Source: Paraburkholderia sp. CNPSo 3272
GTDB taxonomy: Bacteria > Pseudomonadota > Gammaproteobacteria > Burkholderiales > Burkholderiaceae
Length of the DNA: 64,000 nt
Assembly (NCBI RefSeq): GCF_024206495.1
Contig: NZ_JAMBPQ010000018.1
Location: forward strand, 62,001 to 126,000
Direction of reading: 5' to 3'
The notes under the pieces were generated by a model. It was not told the origin of the DNA and made no database searches. It was given only the letters and a program-made list of their open reading frames with translations. Position 1 is the stretch's first letter; each line of letters starts with the position of its first letter. Positions 17,382 through 25,850 of the stretch are shown piece by piece. The position numbers and the translations under genes were made by a program.

Positions 17382-17702
17382 TCAAGCCCCCGAGCCGGGC
17401 AGACGCACTACCAGGCCGTCCAGTTCCGGCGTCATGAAGATCTGGCACGTCAGACGGCTGTTTTCGCGCACGTCCATTGCGCAGGTGAGCATGTCCACTT
17501 CATAGGACTCGGCCCCTGGCATGTGGCCGCGCCAGGCTTCGTCGACGTAGGCGTGGCAGGTCGCGCAGCTGCAGCTGCCGCCACAATCGCCAAGAATGCC
17601 GGGAATCTGGTTGTTCACGGCCGTTTGCATGACCGAGTCGCCAACGTTGGCGCTCACGGCGGCTTCGCTGCCGTCCGGCTGGATGAATCGAATGAGCGGC
17701 AT
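17382..17702 (-). CDS. [2Fe-2S] ferredoxin of the P450 (putidaredoxin/terpredoxin) type
   Basis: 106 residues. The cluster ligands are C40, C46, C49 and C86, with DCGGSCSCATCHAYV the typical P450-ferredoxin loop. Length and spacing match putidaredoxin and terpredoxin. It carries electrons from the FAD reductase encoded 20 nt upstream to P450s, most directly the divergent P450 at 19988-21232. It could also feed the P450cam-like enzyme at 27804-29006 and the Rieske oxygenase, which have no ferredoxin of their own in this window. Confidence 0.94.
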   Translation of the reverse strand: MPLIRFIQPDGSEAAVSANVGDSVMQTAVNNQIPGILGDCGGSCSCATCHAYVDEAWRGHMPGAESYEVDMLTCAMDVRENSRLTCQIFMTPELDGLVVRLPGSGA

Positions 17703-17722
17703 GGCTTCTGGACCTCTGAAAT

Positions 17723-18985
17723 TTAGGTGGACTGGGGAAGCAGACTTTTCAACGGGATCGACTCGTCGGCGAGATCAGCTGCGCGAACCGGAATTTTCTC
17801 GGCAACAAATCGCTTGGCGAGCATGAATTCGGGCGCGCGGCTCACGGTATCGGCAGCGAGCATGACGCCGTCCTTGAGATAAAACGCCGAGAACGAGCGG
17901 GTTTCTGGACTGCCGCGCAGCACGAATTCGTCGTAGCCCTGGGACAGGCCGACCATCTTGAGCTTCAGATCGTATTGATCGGACCAGAACCACGGCACGC
18001 TGTCATAGACGCGCTCCTTGCCGCACAACGCCGCCGCCGCGGTGCGGGCCTGCTCCAGCGCATTGGGCACCGACTCCAGACGCAGGCGGCGGCCAAGCGT
18101 TGGGTTGGGGTGGTTGGTGCAATCGCCCACCGCGAAAATGTCCAGATCGGAGGTACGCGTATGCTCGTCCACCACAATGCCGTTGTCGACGGCGAGCCCC
18201 GCGGCCTGCGCGAGTTCGGTGGCGGGCTCCAGTCCCACGCCGACGATGACGAGATCCGCCGCGACGCGGGTGCCGTCCGCGCAGCACACGGCGGCAACTG
18301 CGTCGCCGGATGCGTCGAGTTCGAATCCGCTCACGATCGCATTCGTGCGAATGTCGACTCCGGCCTCGCGGTGCACTTTCTCGTAGAACGCGGAAAGCTC
18401 CGGCGCCGTGACGCGCGCGAGCACACGCGGCAAAGCCTCGAGCACGGTGACGTGCAAGCCGCGCTTCACGGCCACGGCGGCGACTTCGAGGCCGACATAT
18501 CCGCCGCCGATGATCACGAGGCGCGAGCCCGCATGAAACTGGTTTCGAATGCGCGCTACGTGATCGAGCGTGCGAAGGTAGTGGAAGTTCTGCAGCTTCT
18601 CGATAGCTTCGATACCCGGCAACGCGAGCCGCCGCGCGCGGCCGCCGGTGGCCAGAACGAGCTTCGCGTAGCTGATCTCGCTGCCATTGGAAAGCGTGAC
18701 CCGTTTCGTCTCGCGGTCGATGTGCTCCGCGCGCGTAGCGGGTATGAACTCGACGCGTGCCTTGTCGTATGTCGACAGCGGTTTCAGGTACAGCTGCTCG
18801 GCGGTCGATTCGCCCGACAGGAACGCCTTTGAAAGCGGCGGCCGCTGGTACGGCAAGTGCGGTTCTTCTCCCACCATCACGATGCGCCCCGTCCATCCCT
18901 GGTCGCGAATTGCGGTCGCGCACTCTCCCGCAGCATGACCCGCGCCGACGATCAGCGCGATGTTTTCTGCGTCCACAGCTGTCAT
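17723..18985 (-). CDS. NAD(P)H:ferredoxin reductase (FAD)
   Basis: 420 residues from the ATG at 18985, chosen because GGAG stands 8 nt upstream and the protein then begins MTAVDAENIALIVGAG like CamA-type reductases; the open frame extends 35 codons further without a ribosome site. The FAD motif is GAGHAAGE near 13, followed by YQRPPLSKAFLSGE; the NAD(P)H motif is GGGYVGLEVAAVAV near 155; FAVGDCTNHPN near 285 closes the FAD site. It reduces the adjacent ferredoxin. The gap to the TetR gene holds the imperfect operator 19037-19047. Confidence 0.93.
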   Translation of the reverse strand: MTAVDAENIALIVGAGHAAGECATAIRDQGWTGRIVMVGEEPHLPYQRPPLSKAFLSGESTAEQLYLKPLSTYDKARVEFIPATRAEHIDRETKRVTLSNGSEISYAKLVLATGGRARRLALPGIEAIEKLQNFHYLRTLDHVARIRNQFHAGSRLVIIGGGYVGLEVAAVAVKRGLHVTVLEALPRVLARVTAPELSAFYEKVHREAGVDIRTNAIVSGFELDASGDAVAAVCCADGTRVAADLVIVGVGLEPATELAQAAGLAVDNGIVVDEHTRTSDLDIFAVGDCTNHPNPTLGRRLRLESVPNALEQARTAAAALCGKERVYDSVPWFWSDQYDLKLKMVGLSQGYDEFVLRGSPETRSFSAFYLKDGVMLAADTVSRAPEFMLAKRFVAEKIPVRAADLADESIPLKSLLPQST

Positions 18986-19036
18986 AAGGCGAACTCCGTC
19001 TCGCATGGCCGCGCGCGCTGCGGCCTCAGTTATTTT

Positions 19037-19047
19037 GAATGATGTTC
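19037..19047. promoter_or_regulatory. Imperfect operator GAATGATGTTC
   Basis: Located 52 nt upstream of the ferredoxin reductase start on its promoter side. It differs from the GAAC-N3-GTTC pattern at one base of the left arm (GAAT). A further half-site TGTGAACG follows at 19054-19061. Confidence 0.35.
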
Positions 19048-19096
19048 TAAATTGTGAACGACGATCGGCGCGACTGTCAATGCTCATCAACCCCGC

Positions 19097-19825
19097 TCAT
19101 GCCCGCCGTGGGTCCCGCGCGGAGTTGACCATCGCTTCGATGCCGCCAACCGCAAAGCGGATCAAATAGGTACGCATGCGCTCGATATGTTGTGCCGAAA
19201 GCGCGCGCGTCCCCGATCGGGCTTCCTTCGCGTACAGCTCGTTGAGTACCAGATGAAACACGGACTCGACGAAATGCTGCACGAGCTCGACAGTTTCACG
19301 TGTGGCGCCAGGCAGCGCCTTGGCGAAGGCGTCGCGGTAGCGCGCAGCCGCCGGCGCGTACTGGTCATAGAACGGCGCCGAGAGGTCGGGGCGCTCGAGC
19401 AGGCAGCCGATCTGGGTCAGCAGGCGCAGATAATTTTGCCACCCAGGGTCGCCGCTTTTCAGGTGCGCAAAGGCAGGCGCGGAAAGCGCGGTCACGATGG
19501 CTTCCACATCGGGTCGATCGCGATGCAACGGAGCGAGCGCCGCTTCCAGCGATTCGATCACCTGCTGGCTGATCAAGGTTGCGCGGCGGCCGATCGCCTG
19601 CTGGAACAGGGCGTCCTTGCTGCCGAAGTGGTAGCGCGCGAGGCTCAGTTCCATGCCGCAGCCCTGCATGATGTCGCGAATCGACGTACCGAAGTAACCG
19701 TGCATCGCGAACAGCCTTTCGGCCGTATCCAGAATGCGCTCGGGCGTTGTGCTGCGAGCCGAAGCGCGAGGCTCCTTGTTATCGGCTGCCGGGCTGCTGG
19801 CGGCTTGGGTATTCCTCGACGACAT
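19097..19825 (-). CDS. TetR-family transcriptional regulator
   Basis: 242 residues. The N-terminal helix-turn-helix runs from about residue 28 to 75: ERILDTAERLFAMHGYFGTS then IRDIMQGCGMELSLARYHFG. The C-terminal ligand domain is of the CecR/YbiH-like length. It lies between the ferredoxin reductase operon and the divergent P450, and palindromes of the GAAC-N3-GTTC type sit on both sides of it (19037-19047 imperfect, 19917-19927 perfect). Autoregulation and control of both flanking units are likely. It is the leading candidate for the regulator of the wider motif set, but the IclR protein at 38595 cannot be excluded. Confidence 0.92.
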   Translation of the reverse strand: MSSRNTQAASSPAADNKEPRASARSTTPERILDTAERLFAMHGYFGTSIRDIMQGCGMELSLARYHFGSKDALFQQAIGRRATLISQQVIESLEAALAPLHRDRPDVEAIVTALSAPAFAHLKSGDPGWQNYLRLLTQIGCLLERPDLSAPFYDQYAPAAARYRDAFAKALPGATRETVELVQHFVESVFHLVLNELYAKEARSGTRALSAQHIERMRTYLIRFAVGGIEAMVNSARDPRRA

Positions 19826-19896
19826 AGTTTCCCTTTCATTACGGGCGCAATCCGGTCAAGCGCCGGCAGCCCCTTCAACCGAATGATAAAACGGTC

Positions 19897-19912
19897 TTGC
19901 ACAATCGTGCAA
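19897..19912. promoter_or_regulatory. Inverted repeat TTGCAC-N4-GTGCAA
   Basis: Perfect 6-bp arms with a 4-nt spacer in the divergent TetR/P450 gap, immediately before the operator at 19917. It may be a second regulator's site or part of a promoter. Confidence 0.4.
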
Positions 19913-19916
19913 AATC

Positions 19917-19933
19917 GAACATAGTTCAACTAT
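19917..19933. promoter_or_regulatory. Overlapping palindromes GAACATAGTTC and ATAGTTCAACTAT
   Basis: GAAC-ATA-GTTC (19917-19927) has perfect outer arms and belongs to the shared operator family. It overlaps a second perfect palindrome ATAGTT-C-AACTAT (19921-19933). The pair lies about 55 nt upstream of the P450 start and 92 nt upstream of the TetR start, the expected place for a TetR operator controlling both. Confidence 0.6.
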
Positions 19934-19987
19934 AGGTACTTTCGGCTGCCGGTACCTGCAATCGAACGACTAATGGAGACTGGAATC

Positions 19988-21232
19988 ATGGCTGTCGCGC
20001 TGCGACTTGAAGACTTCGACGATCCGACGTTCAACCCCTTTTTCGAGGATTCGCTCGCTTACGGAGCCGATGCCAACCCGTATCCCCGCATTGCCGAGCT
20101 ACGCGACAAAGGCACGGTCCAGGAAGGGGACTATCGTGTGTTGATGGGCGGTGCGGCGGACCTGACGATGTCCGACGTGGCGCATTACTGCGTATTCGGA
20201 TACGACGAGGTTGCGCAGGTTCTCGGCGATCCGGCGACGTTCTCGAACAAGTCGTACGAGCGCAATATCGGCATCAGCTTCGGACGCAGTATTTCGACGA
20301 TGGACGTGCCCGAACACCCGCGCTACCGCCGCATTTTCCAGAAAGCATTCTTGCCGCACACCGTGGCGGCATGGGGCGACACACTGGTCGATCCCGTGGT
20401 GAGCGAACTGATGTCGAAGTTCGTGGATCGCGGGCATGCGGATCTTGTCGAGGAGTTCACGCTTCACTATCCGTTCAATATCATCTATCGCCAGCTCGCA
20501 TTGCCGCCGGCAGACGTGAAGGTCTTCCACAAGCTGGCGATCGCACAGACCCTGGTTTCGATCGACGTGGCGCACGGCGTGGAGGCGTCGACGAAGCTGG
20601 GCGCTTATTTCGCGCAACTCGTCGAGGCGCGCCGCAGCAAGCCCGGCGACGATCTTGTCAGCGCGCTGGCCACCGCGGAAGTCGATGGCGAATTGCTGCC
20701 GGACGAGGTCGTTATTTCGTTCCTGCGCCAACTCGTGAATGCGGGCGGCGACACCACCTATCGCGCAACCAGCGTGCTGCTGCTCGCATTGCTGCGCGAT
20801 CCCGCGCAGCTCGAAGCGGTGCGCCAGGATCGTACGCTGGTCGCGCAGGCGATCGAAGAGGCCCTGCGCTGGGACGGCCCCGTATTGATGCAGTCGCGCA
20901 TGGCGACGCGTGACGTCACGCTCGGTGGCGTCGAGATTCCCGCAGGCGCATTTCTCGACGTGCTGGCGGGCAGCGCCAATCGCGATCCCAGCCGCTTCCC
21001 CGATCCGGACAAGTTCGACATCTATCGCAAACCGGCTCACCGGCATTTCGCGTTCGCCTATGGACCTCACGTGTGCATTGGTCAACACCTCGCGCGTGTG
21101 GAGATGACGCGCGCGCTCAACGCGATTCTCGACCGGCTGCCAAATCTTCGTCTCGATCCAGCCGCGCAGGCTCCGCAGATCAACGGCATCATGATGCGCG
21201 TTCCGCATTCGATTCCCGTCGTCTTCGGCTAA
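19988..21232 (+). CDS. Cytochrome P450
   Basis: 414 residues from ATG 19988, which has GGAG 9 nt upstream; an ATG at 19973 would include that ribosome site in the coding sequence and is rejected. The oxygen-activating helix is NAGGDTTYRA near 250, the ExxR is in EEALRWDGPV, and the haem loop FAYGPHVCIGQHLAR places the haem cysteine at C363. It is a soluble bacterial class I P450 without a membrane anchor. The divergent operon supplies ferredoxin, reductase and a 3-alpha-HSD-like SDR, so hydroxylation followed by oxidation to a ketone is the likely pair of steps. Confidence 0.95.
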   Translation: MAVALRLEDFDDPTFNPFFEDSLAYGADANPYPRIAELRDKGTVQEGDYRVLMGGAADLTMSDVAHYCVFGYDEVAQVLGDPATFSNKSYERNIGISFGRSISTMDVPEHPRYRRIFQKAFLPHTVAAWGDTLVDPVVSELMSKFVDRGHADLVEEFTLHYPFNIIYRQLALPPADVKVFHKLAIAQTLVSIDVAHGVEASTKLGAYFAQLVEARRSKPGDDLVSALATAEVDGELLPDEVVISFLRQLVNAGGDTTYRATSVLLLALLRDPAQLEAVRQDRTLVAQAIEEALRWDGPVLMQSRMATRDVTLGGVEIPAGAFLDVLAGSANRDPSRFPDPDKFDIYRKPAHRHFAFAYGPHVCIGQHLARVEMTRALNAILDRLPNLRLDPAAQAPQINGIMMRVPHSIPVVFG

Positions 21233-21346
21233 TCAAAACAAAGCGGGCCTCATGGGCTTTGCACGGGGCCGACCGATAAGGCAAGTGCCGCCGGCCAGCT
21301 CGCGCATGGAGCTGCCCGGCGCGCACCGACGGTGGAGAACGCATCG

Positions 21347-22948
21347 ATGATGGAGTTTGACGATGTCGTGGTTGGCGCGGGCGCTGCGGGTTGCGTGCTT
21401 GCCAACCGTCTCTCGCAGAGCGGGCGCCATACGGTGCTGCTCGTTGAAGCAGGACCCGAGGACCGCAGTCCCCTGATCCGGATGCCCAAGGGATTCGGAA
21501 AGCTGCTGGGCGATCCGGCTCACGCCTGGTTCATCCCCGTGCAGCCCGACGACGGCAACGGGCACCGCAATGAAATCTGGCTTCGCGGCAAGATGCTCGG
21601 AGGTTCGAGCAGCATCAACGGCATGGTGTACATGCGCGGACATCCTGAGGACTACGACGGATGGGGTGAGCTGGGCGTGGAGGGCTGGAGCTGGCAGAAC
21701 CTGGCGCCGTGCTTCAGGCAGATCGAAGATCACGCGCTGGGCGCCGACGAGCTGCGGGGTTCGGACGGCCCACTGAAAGTCTCGCCGTATGCGCAGCGCA
21801 ACCGTATTGGCGACGCTGTACTCGAGGCGTGCCGGTCGCTTGGCATTCGGCGCGTGGAGGACATCAACCGGCTCGATCACGAGGGTGTGGCCTATCTGAT
21901 CTATACGATACGCAACGGACAGCGGCAAAGCTCGGCCGAAGCCTTTCTGAAACCCGCCCGTTCGCGCAAGAATCTCACGGTCGTTACCGCGACGCAGGCC
22001 GCGCGAATCGTCTTTGACGGCACGCGCGCAACTGGCGTGCAATGCGAAAGCGCAGGGCAGAAAATAGTTTACCGTGCACGCCGCGAAGTCGTGCTGTCGG
22101 CTGGAGCGATCGAGTCGCCGCGGCTTTTGCAGTTGTCGGGCATTGGCGATCCCGTTCATCTGCAGTCGCTTGGCATTCCGGTCGTGGCAGCGAGACCGGG
22201 CGTCGGGCTCAACATGCGCGAGCACTATTTGTATATGGTGCAGGCGCGCCTGCGGGAATGGCGCGATTCGCAGAACCGGCAGTTTAGCGGCCTGCGCCTT
22301 TGGCGCAACGCGATGCAGTATTTCCTGTTCCGCCGTGGCGTTATGTCGCTCGGCTCGTATCAGGTGGGCGGTTTCGTCAAGACTGCCCCTGACGCGAAGC
22401 GCCCCGACGTTCAGTTGATGATGGCGCCGTACTCGATGGATTTCGGCGCGGCCAGCTATGCGTTCGAAACGTTCCCTGGCATGCAGCTTTTCAGCTATCC
22501 ACTGCGTCCGCGCAGTGAGGGACACGTGAAGATCCAGTCGGCGGACCCTCGCGTGCCGCCAGAAGTTGTTGCGAACTACCTTGCCGATACGTACGACCAG
22601 CGGATGGCGGTCAACGCATTCCGGCTCATGCGCAACGTGATGGCCGCCGAGCCGCTCGCTAGCCTGCTGGAAGGAGAGACGCGTCCAGGTCCTGCCGTTC
22701 AGACCGACGCTGAGATTCTCGACCTCTACCGGCGCGAGGGGCAGTCCGGCTATCACGCTTGCGGGACCTGCAAGATGGGCTCCGGTCCGCTTGCCGTGCT
22801 CGATTCGCGCTTGCGCGTGCGGGGCGTCGAAGGCCTGCGCGTGATGGATCTCTCCGTGACGCCCACGATGATTTCCGGTAACACCAATGGCCCCATGATG
22901 GCGATGGCATGGCGCGCCGCCGGCCTGATCCTGGAGGATGCACGATGA
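21347..22948 (+). CDS. GMC-family FAD alcohol oxidoreductase
   Basis: 533 residues from ATG 21347 with GGAG 9 nt upstream (a second ATG follows directly). GMC signatures: VVGAGAAGCVLANRLSQ near 7, GKMLGGSSSINGMVYMRG near 80 and SAGAIESPRLLQLSGIG near 250. The C-terminal active-site His is in GYHACGTCKMG and the Asn in GNTNGPMM. It oxidises a primary or secondary alcohol to an aldehyde or ketone and would pass electrons to a quinone or oxygen. It overlaps the next gene by 4 nt. Confidence 0.93.
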   Translation: MMEFDDVVVGAGAAGCVLANRLSQSGRHTVLLVEAGPEDRSPLIRMPKGFGKLLGDPAHAWFIPVQPDDGNGHRNEIWLRGKMLGGSSSINGMVYMRGHPEDYDGWGELGVEGWSWQNLAPCFRQIEDHALGADELRGSDGPLKVSPYAQRNRIGDAVLEACRSLGIRRVEDINRLDHEGVAYLIYTIRNGQRQSSAEAFLKPARSRKNLTVVTATQAARIVFDGTRATGVQCESAGQKIVYRARREVVLSAGAIESPRLLQLSGIGDPVHLQSLGIPVVAARPGVGLNMREHYLYMVQARLREWRDSQNRQFSGLRLWRNAMQYFLFRRGVMSLGSYQVGGFVKTAPDAKRPDVQLMMAPYSMDFGAASYAFETFPGMQLFSYPLRPRSEGHVKIQSADPRVPPEVVANYLADTYDQRMAVNAFRLMRNVMAAEPLASLLEGETRPGPAVQTDAEILDLYRREGQSGYHACGTCKMGSGPLAVLDSRLRVRGVEGLRVMDLSVTPTMISGNTNGPMMAMAWRAAGLILEDAR

Positions 22949-23715
22949 GCCATCTCGAGGACTACGGCAGGCGCTTTGCGAACATCGAATTCGAGCGGCG
23001 CGATGGCGTACTACAGGTACGCCTGCACACGGACGGCGGGCCGCTCAAGTGGGGCGCGCTCTTCGGCAGCATTCACAGTCAGCTAGGCGAGGCGTTTTAC
23101 CAGATCGCACGCGACCTCGAAAATCGCGTAGTGATCCTGACGGGCACCGGCGATGCATTCTGCGACGCCATGAACTTCGCCGAGCTGCCGGCGGAACCGC
23201 TTGCGCAAATCTGGCCGCGGCTTCAGCGCGAGGGGCAGGACTTGCTCATGCAACTGCTGGACGTTCCGGTTCCCGTTATCGGCGCGATCAACGGCCCGGC
23301 GTTCATTCACGCCGAGTTGCTCGTGCTGTCCGATATCGTGCTTGCGGCCAGTCACGCGGAAATCTCGGACCAGGCGCACTTCGTTCACGGCGTCGTGCCG
23401 GCGGATGGGGTGCAGATCGTCTGGCCGATGTTGATCGGGCATAACCGCGCCCGACATTTTCTGCTCACCGGTGAGCGCATGACGGCACAACGCGCCTGGG
23501 AGCTTGGTGTGGTCGGCGAAGTCGTCGCGCAGGAAGCGCTGCTCGATCGCGCCTGGGAGATCGCCCGCGGCCTCGCGGGGAAGCCGATCGAAACTCTGCG
23601 CTATACCCGCGCGGTCTTTGCTCAGCCGTTCAAGCGCCGCATGGCCGACGAACTGGGCTACGGACTCGCGCTCGAAGGGCTCGCCGGTATTGCCGCGCAG
23701 TCTGGCAAGACCTAG
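22945..23715 (+). CDS. 6-oxocamphor hydrolase-like crotonase (retro-Claisen beta-diketone hydrolase)
   Basis: 256 residues from the ATG overlapping the GMC stop, with GGAGG upstream. As I recall Rhodococcus 6-oxocamphor hydrolase, its catalytic residues are His122, His145, Asp154 and Glu244. This protein has H122 (in IHAEL), H145 (in QAHFVHG), D154 (in PADGV) and E244 (in ALEGL) at the same numbers, and the flanking text (NRVVILTGTG, INGP, LSDIVLAA, FLLTGE) is alike. That enzyme hydrolyses a C-C bond of a cyclic beta-diketone without CoA. In context a P450 hydroxylation, an SDR oxidation and then this ring cleavage form a coherent route for an alicyclic ketone. An ordinary enoyl-CoA hydratase is unlikely because the two usual glutamates are absent. 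Confidence 0.85.
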   Translation: MSHLEDYGRRFANIEFERRDGVLQVRLHTDGGPLKWGALFGSIHSQLGEAFYQIARDLENRVVILTGTGDAFCDAMNFAELPAEPLAQIWPRLQREGQDLLMQLLDVPVPVIGAINGPAFIHAELLVLSDIVLAASHAEISDQAHFVHGVVPADGVQIVWPMLIGHNRARHFLLTGERMTAQRAWELGVVGEVVAQEALLDRAWEIARGLAGKPIETLRYTRAVFAQPFKRRMADELGYGLALEGLAGIAAQSGKT

Positions 23716-23753
23716 CCCGTCAAAGCGACATGTTCACGAATGGGAGACACGAT

Positions 23754-24920
23754 ATGGACCTGGCAGTGCAAACATTAACCGGGCGAAACGCGATCGTTCA
23801 AAAGGCGCTCGACCGTGCGACGCGGGAGGGTGGCGAGATCGGCGTACAGGTGGCGGCCTATCTCAATGGCAAACTCGTGATCGACGCATGGAGCGGCGTG
23901 GCCGATCCGGCCACCGGCCGCCTCGTTGACGGCGATACGCTCTTCAACGTCTATTCGGTGACGAAGGCCGTCGCGGCAACCGCGCTGCACATTTTGGCGG
24001 ACCGCGGGCTCATCCAATACGACGCGCCGGTGACGCGCTATTGGCCGGAGTACGGCGCGCATGGGAAAGACAAGACGACGGTGCGCGATGTGCTGACTCA
24101 CCGCGCCTGCGTGCCGCAGATGCCGGACGGTGTGACGCCGGAACTGATGTGCGACTGGCAATGGATGACGCGCGCCATCGCGAACCTGGAGCCGCTTGCC
24201 GAGCCGGGCACGAAGACGCTTTATCTTTCGATGACCTTCGGCTGGATAGTTGGCGAACTGGTCCGACGCGCCGACCCGAAGAAGCGCTCGCTGGGCCGCT
24301 TCGTTCAGGAGGAGATTGCGAAGCCGCTCGGTATAGACGATCTCTGGATTGGCATTCCTGATGAAGCGGAGCCGCGCATCGCTCGACTTACCGATGCAAT
24401 GGTGCCGGTTCCCGCGGAATATCTGCCGCCGCTGTTCCTGCGCTCTATGCCGCAGCAGGTCGCGTTGACGCCGCCGGTGTTCGAGCGCCCGGACGTACGT
24501 CGCGCCGAGGTGGCGGGCGTAGGCGGGATCTTCAACGCGCGTAGTGAAGCGCGTTTCTGGGCGATGCTCGCGTGCGGCGGCGAGCTGGACGGCGTGAGGA
24601 TCCTTTCGAAGGAACTCGTGGCCACGCTGAATACGCCGCGCGCCAACAGCGAAGAGCCGGACCCAGTGATGTTCGGCTTTCCGATTCCGATCACGATCGG
24701 CGGCTTCTGGTTCGGCGGCAGTCATCCGCCGGTGACGGCGGCGCGTTCGCCGCGCGCATTGTGTCATCCGGGGCAGGGCAATTCGATCGGCTGGGCGGAC
24801 CCGGACACGGGACTCGCGGTGGCAATCTGCCACAACAAGCTGTTCAATCCGACCACGCCGGAAGAAGATCCACTGCTCCCGATCGCCGTTGCGATTCGTG
24901 AAGCGCTGGATCTGGAGTGA
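23754..24920 (+). CDS. Serine hydrolase of the beta-lactamase / EstB esterase family
   Basis: 388 residues from ATG 23754 with GGGAG 7 nt upstream. The nucleophile motif is S68-x-x-K71 in VYSVTKA, typical of class C beta-lactamase-like esterases, and YLSMTFG near residue 160 supplies the catalytic tyrosine. There is no signal peptide, so it is cytoplasmic and more likely an esterase or lactonase than an antibiotic-resistance enzyme. A lactone or ester intermediate from ring cleavage is a natural guess. It lies 38 nt after the retro-Claisen-like gene and overlaps the GTG region before the next gene. Confidence 0.87.
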   Translation: MDLAVQTLTGRNAIVQKALDRATREGGEIGVQVAAYLNGKLVIDAWSGVADPATGRLVDGDTLFNVYSVTKAVAATALHILADRGLIQYDAPVTRYWPEYGAHGKDKTTVRDVLTHRACVPQMPDGVTPELMCDWQWMTRAIANLEPLAEPGTKTLYLSMTFGWIVGELVRRADPKKRSLGRFVQEEIAKPLGIDDLWIGIPDEAEPRIARLTDAMVPVPAEYLPPLFLRSMPQQVALTPPVFERPDVRRAEVAGVGGIFNARSEARFWAMLACGGELDGVRILSKELVATLNTPRANSEEPDPVMFGFPIPITIGGFWFGGSHPPVTAARSPRALCHPGQGNSIGWADPDTGLAVAICHNKLFNPTTPEEDPLLPIAVAIREALDLE

Positions 24921-24928
24921 TTGGCGCA

Positions 24929-25786
24929 ATGGTCATCGATATCGCGCATTTGCAGCAATGGACTGGGCGCACCGAGGAGGTGCGGGACCAGGTCACTCTC
25001 ACGCCGATGGCGGCGCTCGCCGCCATGCTCGACCGCGACGACCCGCCAGCAGCGGCTGGCGATGACTTGCCGCCGTTGTGGCACTGGCTTTATTTTCTGC
25101 CGGTTCATCGTCAGTCGATGGTCGGGTCGGACGGCCATCCAAAGCGTGGAGGTTTCCTCCCGCCTGTCGACCTGCCTCGGCGCATGTGGGCGGGCAGTCA
25201 GCTCGAGTTTCTGCGGCTGCTGAAGGCGGGCAGCGCGACCACGCGTCTTTCGCGCATCGAAAGCGTTGCGCACAAGCAGGGGCGCACCGGCGATCTCGTG
25301 TTCGTCAAGGTCAAGCACGAGGTCAGTGACGTTGACGGAGTCGCGATCGTCGAACATCAGGATGTCGTTTATCGCGACCATCCGGCTGCGAGCGAAAAGC
25401 CCGCTGCCCCACAGGCCGCGCCCGCGGGCGCTCAGTGGGCGCGGGAGGTCGTGCCCGATCCCGTGCTGTTGTTTCGCTATTCGGCGCTTACCTTGAATGG
25501 TCATCGTATTCACTACGATCGGCCATACGCGATCGGCGAAGAGGGGTATGAGGGGCTTGTCGTGCATGGCCCGCTGCTCGCCACGCTACTCATGGACTCG
25601 CTGAGATCAAAGCTGCCGGACGCGCGCGTGCGATCGTTTTCCTTCCGCGCGGTCAAACCGGTCGTGGACACGACACCTTTCTATGTCTGCGGAAAGCGGG
25701 ACGAATCGGACCCCGGCAAGGTGATCTTGTGGATTTCGGGCAGTGACGGGTCGTTGCGCATGGAAGCATCGGCCGTGCTCGCCTGA
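24929..25786 (+). CDS. MaoC/HTD2-type hydratase, similar to itaconyl-/mesaconyl-C4-CoA hydratase
   Basis: 285 residues from ATG 24929 (a GTG at 24917 overlaps the preceding stop). The N-terminal half has the FAS1-like dehydratase pattern, with PPLWHWLYFLPVHRQSMVGS near 48 and DGHPKRGGFLPPVDLPRRMW near 67. The C-terminal half has a hot-dog fold with HRIHYDRPYA and EGYEGLVVHGPLLATLLMD. This architecture is that of mesaconyl-C4-CoA hydratase and itaconyl-CoA hydratase (Ich). The next gene is a CitE-like lyase, the same partner as in itaconate degradation. Hydration of a branched unsaturated CoA thioester is likely. Confidence 0.85.
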   Translation: MVIDIAHLQQWTGRTEEVRDQVTLTPMAALAAMLDRDDPPAAAGDDLPPLWHWLYFLPVHRQSMVGSDGHPKRGGFLPPVDLPRRMWAGSQLEFLRLLKAGSATTRLSRIESVAHKQGRTGDLVFVKVKHEVSDVDGVAIVEHQDVVYRDHPAASEKPAAPQAAPAGAQWAREVVPDPVLLFRYSALTLNGHRIHYDRPYAIGEEGYEGLVVHGPLLATLLMDSLRSKLPDARVRSFSFRAVKPVVDTTPFYVCGKRDESDPGKVILWISGSDGSLRMEASAVLA

Positions 25787-25850
25787 TGTGTTGAATCCGG
25801 TCCGCTAAGGTGTTCTATCTTCCGGGGACCCGTCTCTGAACTGGAGTTTT

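Noticed and set aside
19973..19990. Upstream ATG for the P450
   Set aside because: Its use would put the GGAG ribosome site inside the coding sequence; ATG 19988 has proper 9-nt spacing.
23754..24920. Beta-lactam resistance gene
   Set aside because: The SxxK family match is real, but there is no signal peptide and the gene sits in a catabolic operon; an esterase or lactonase is more likely.
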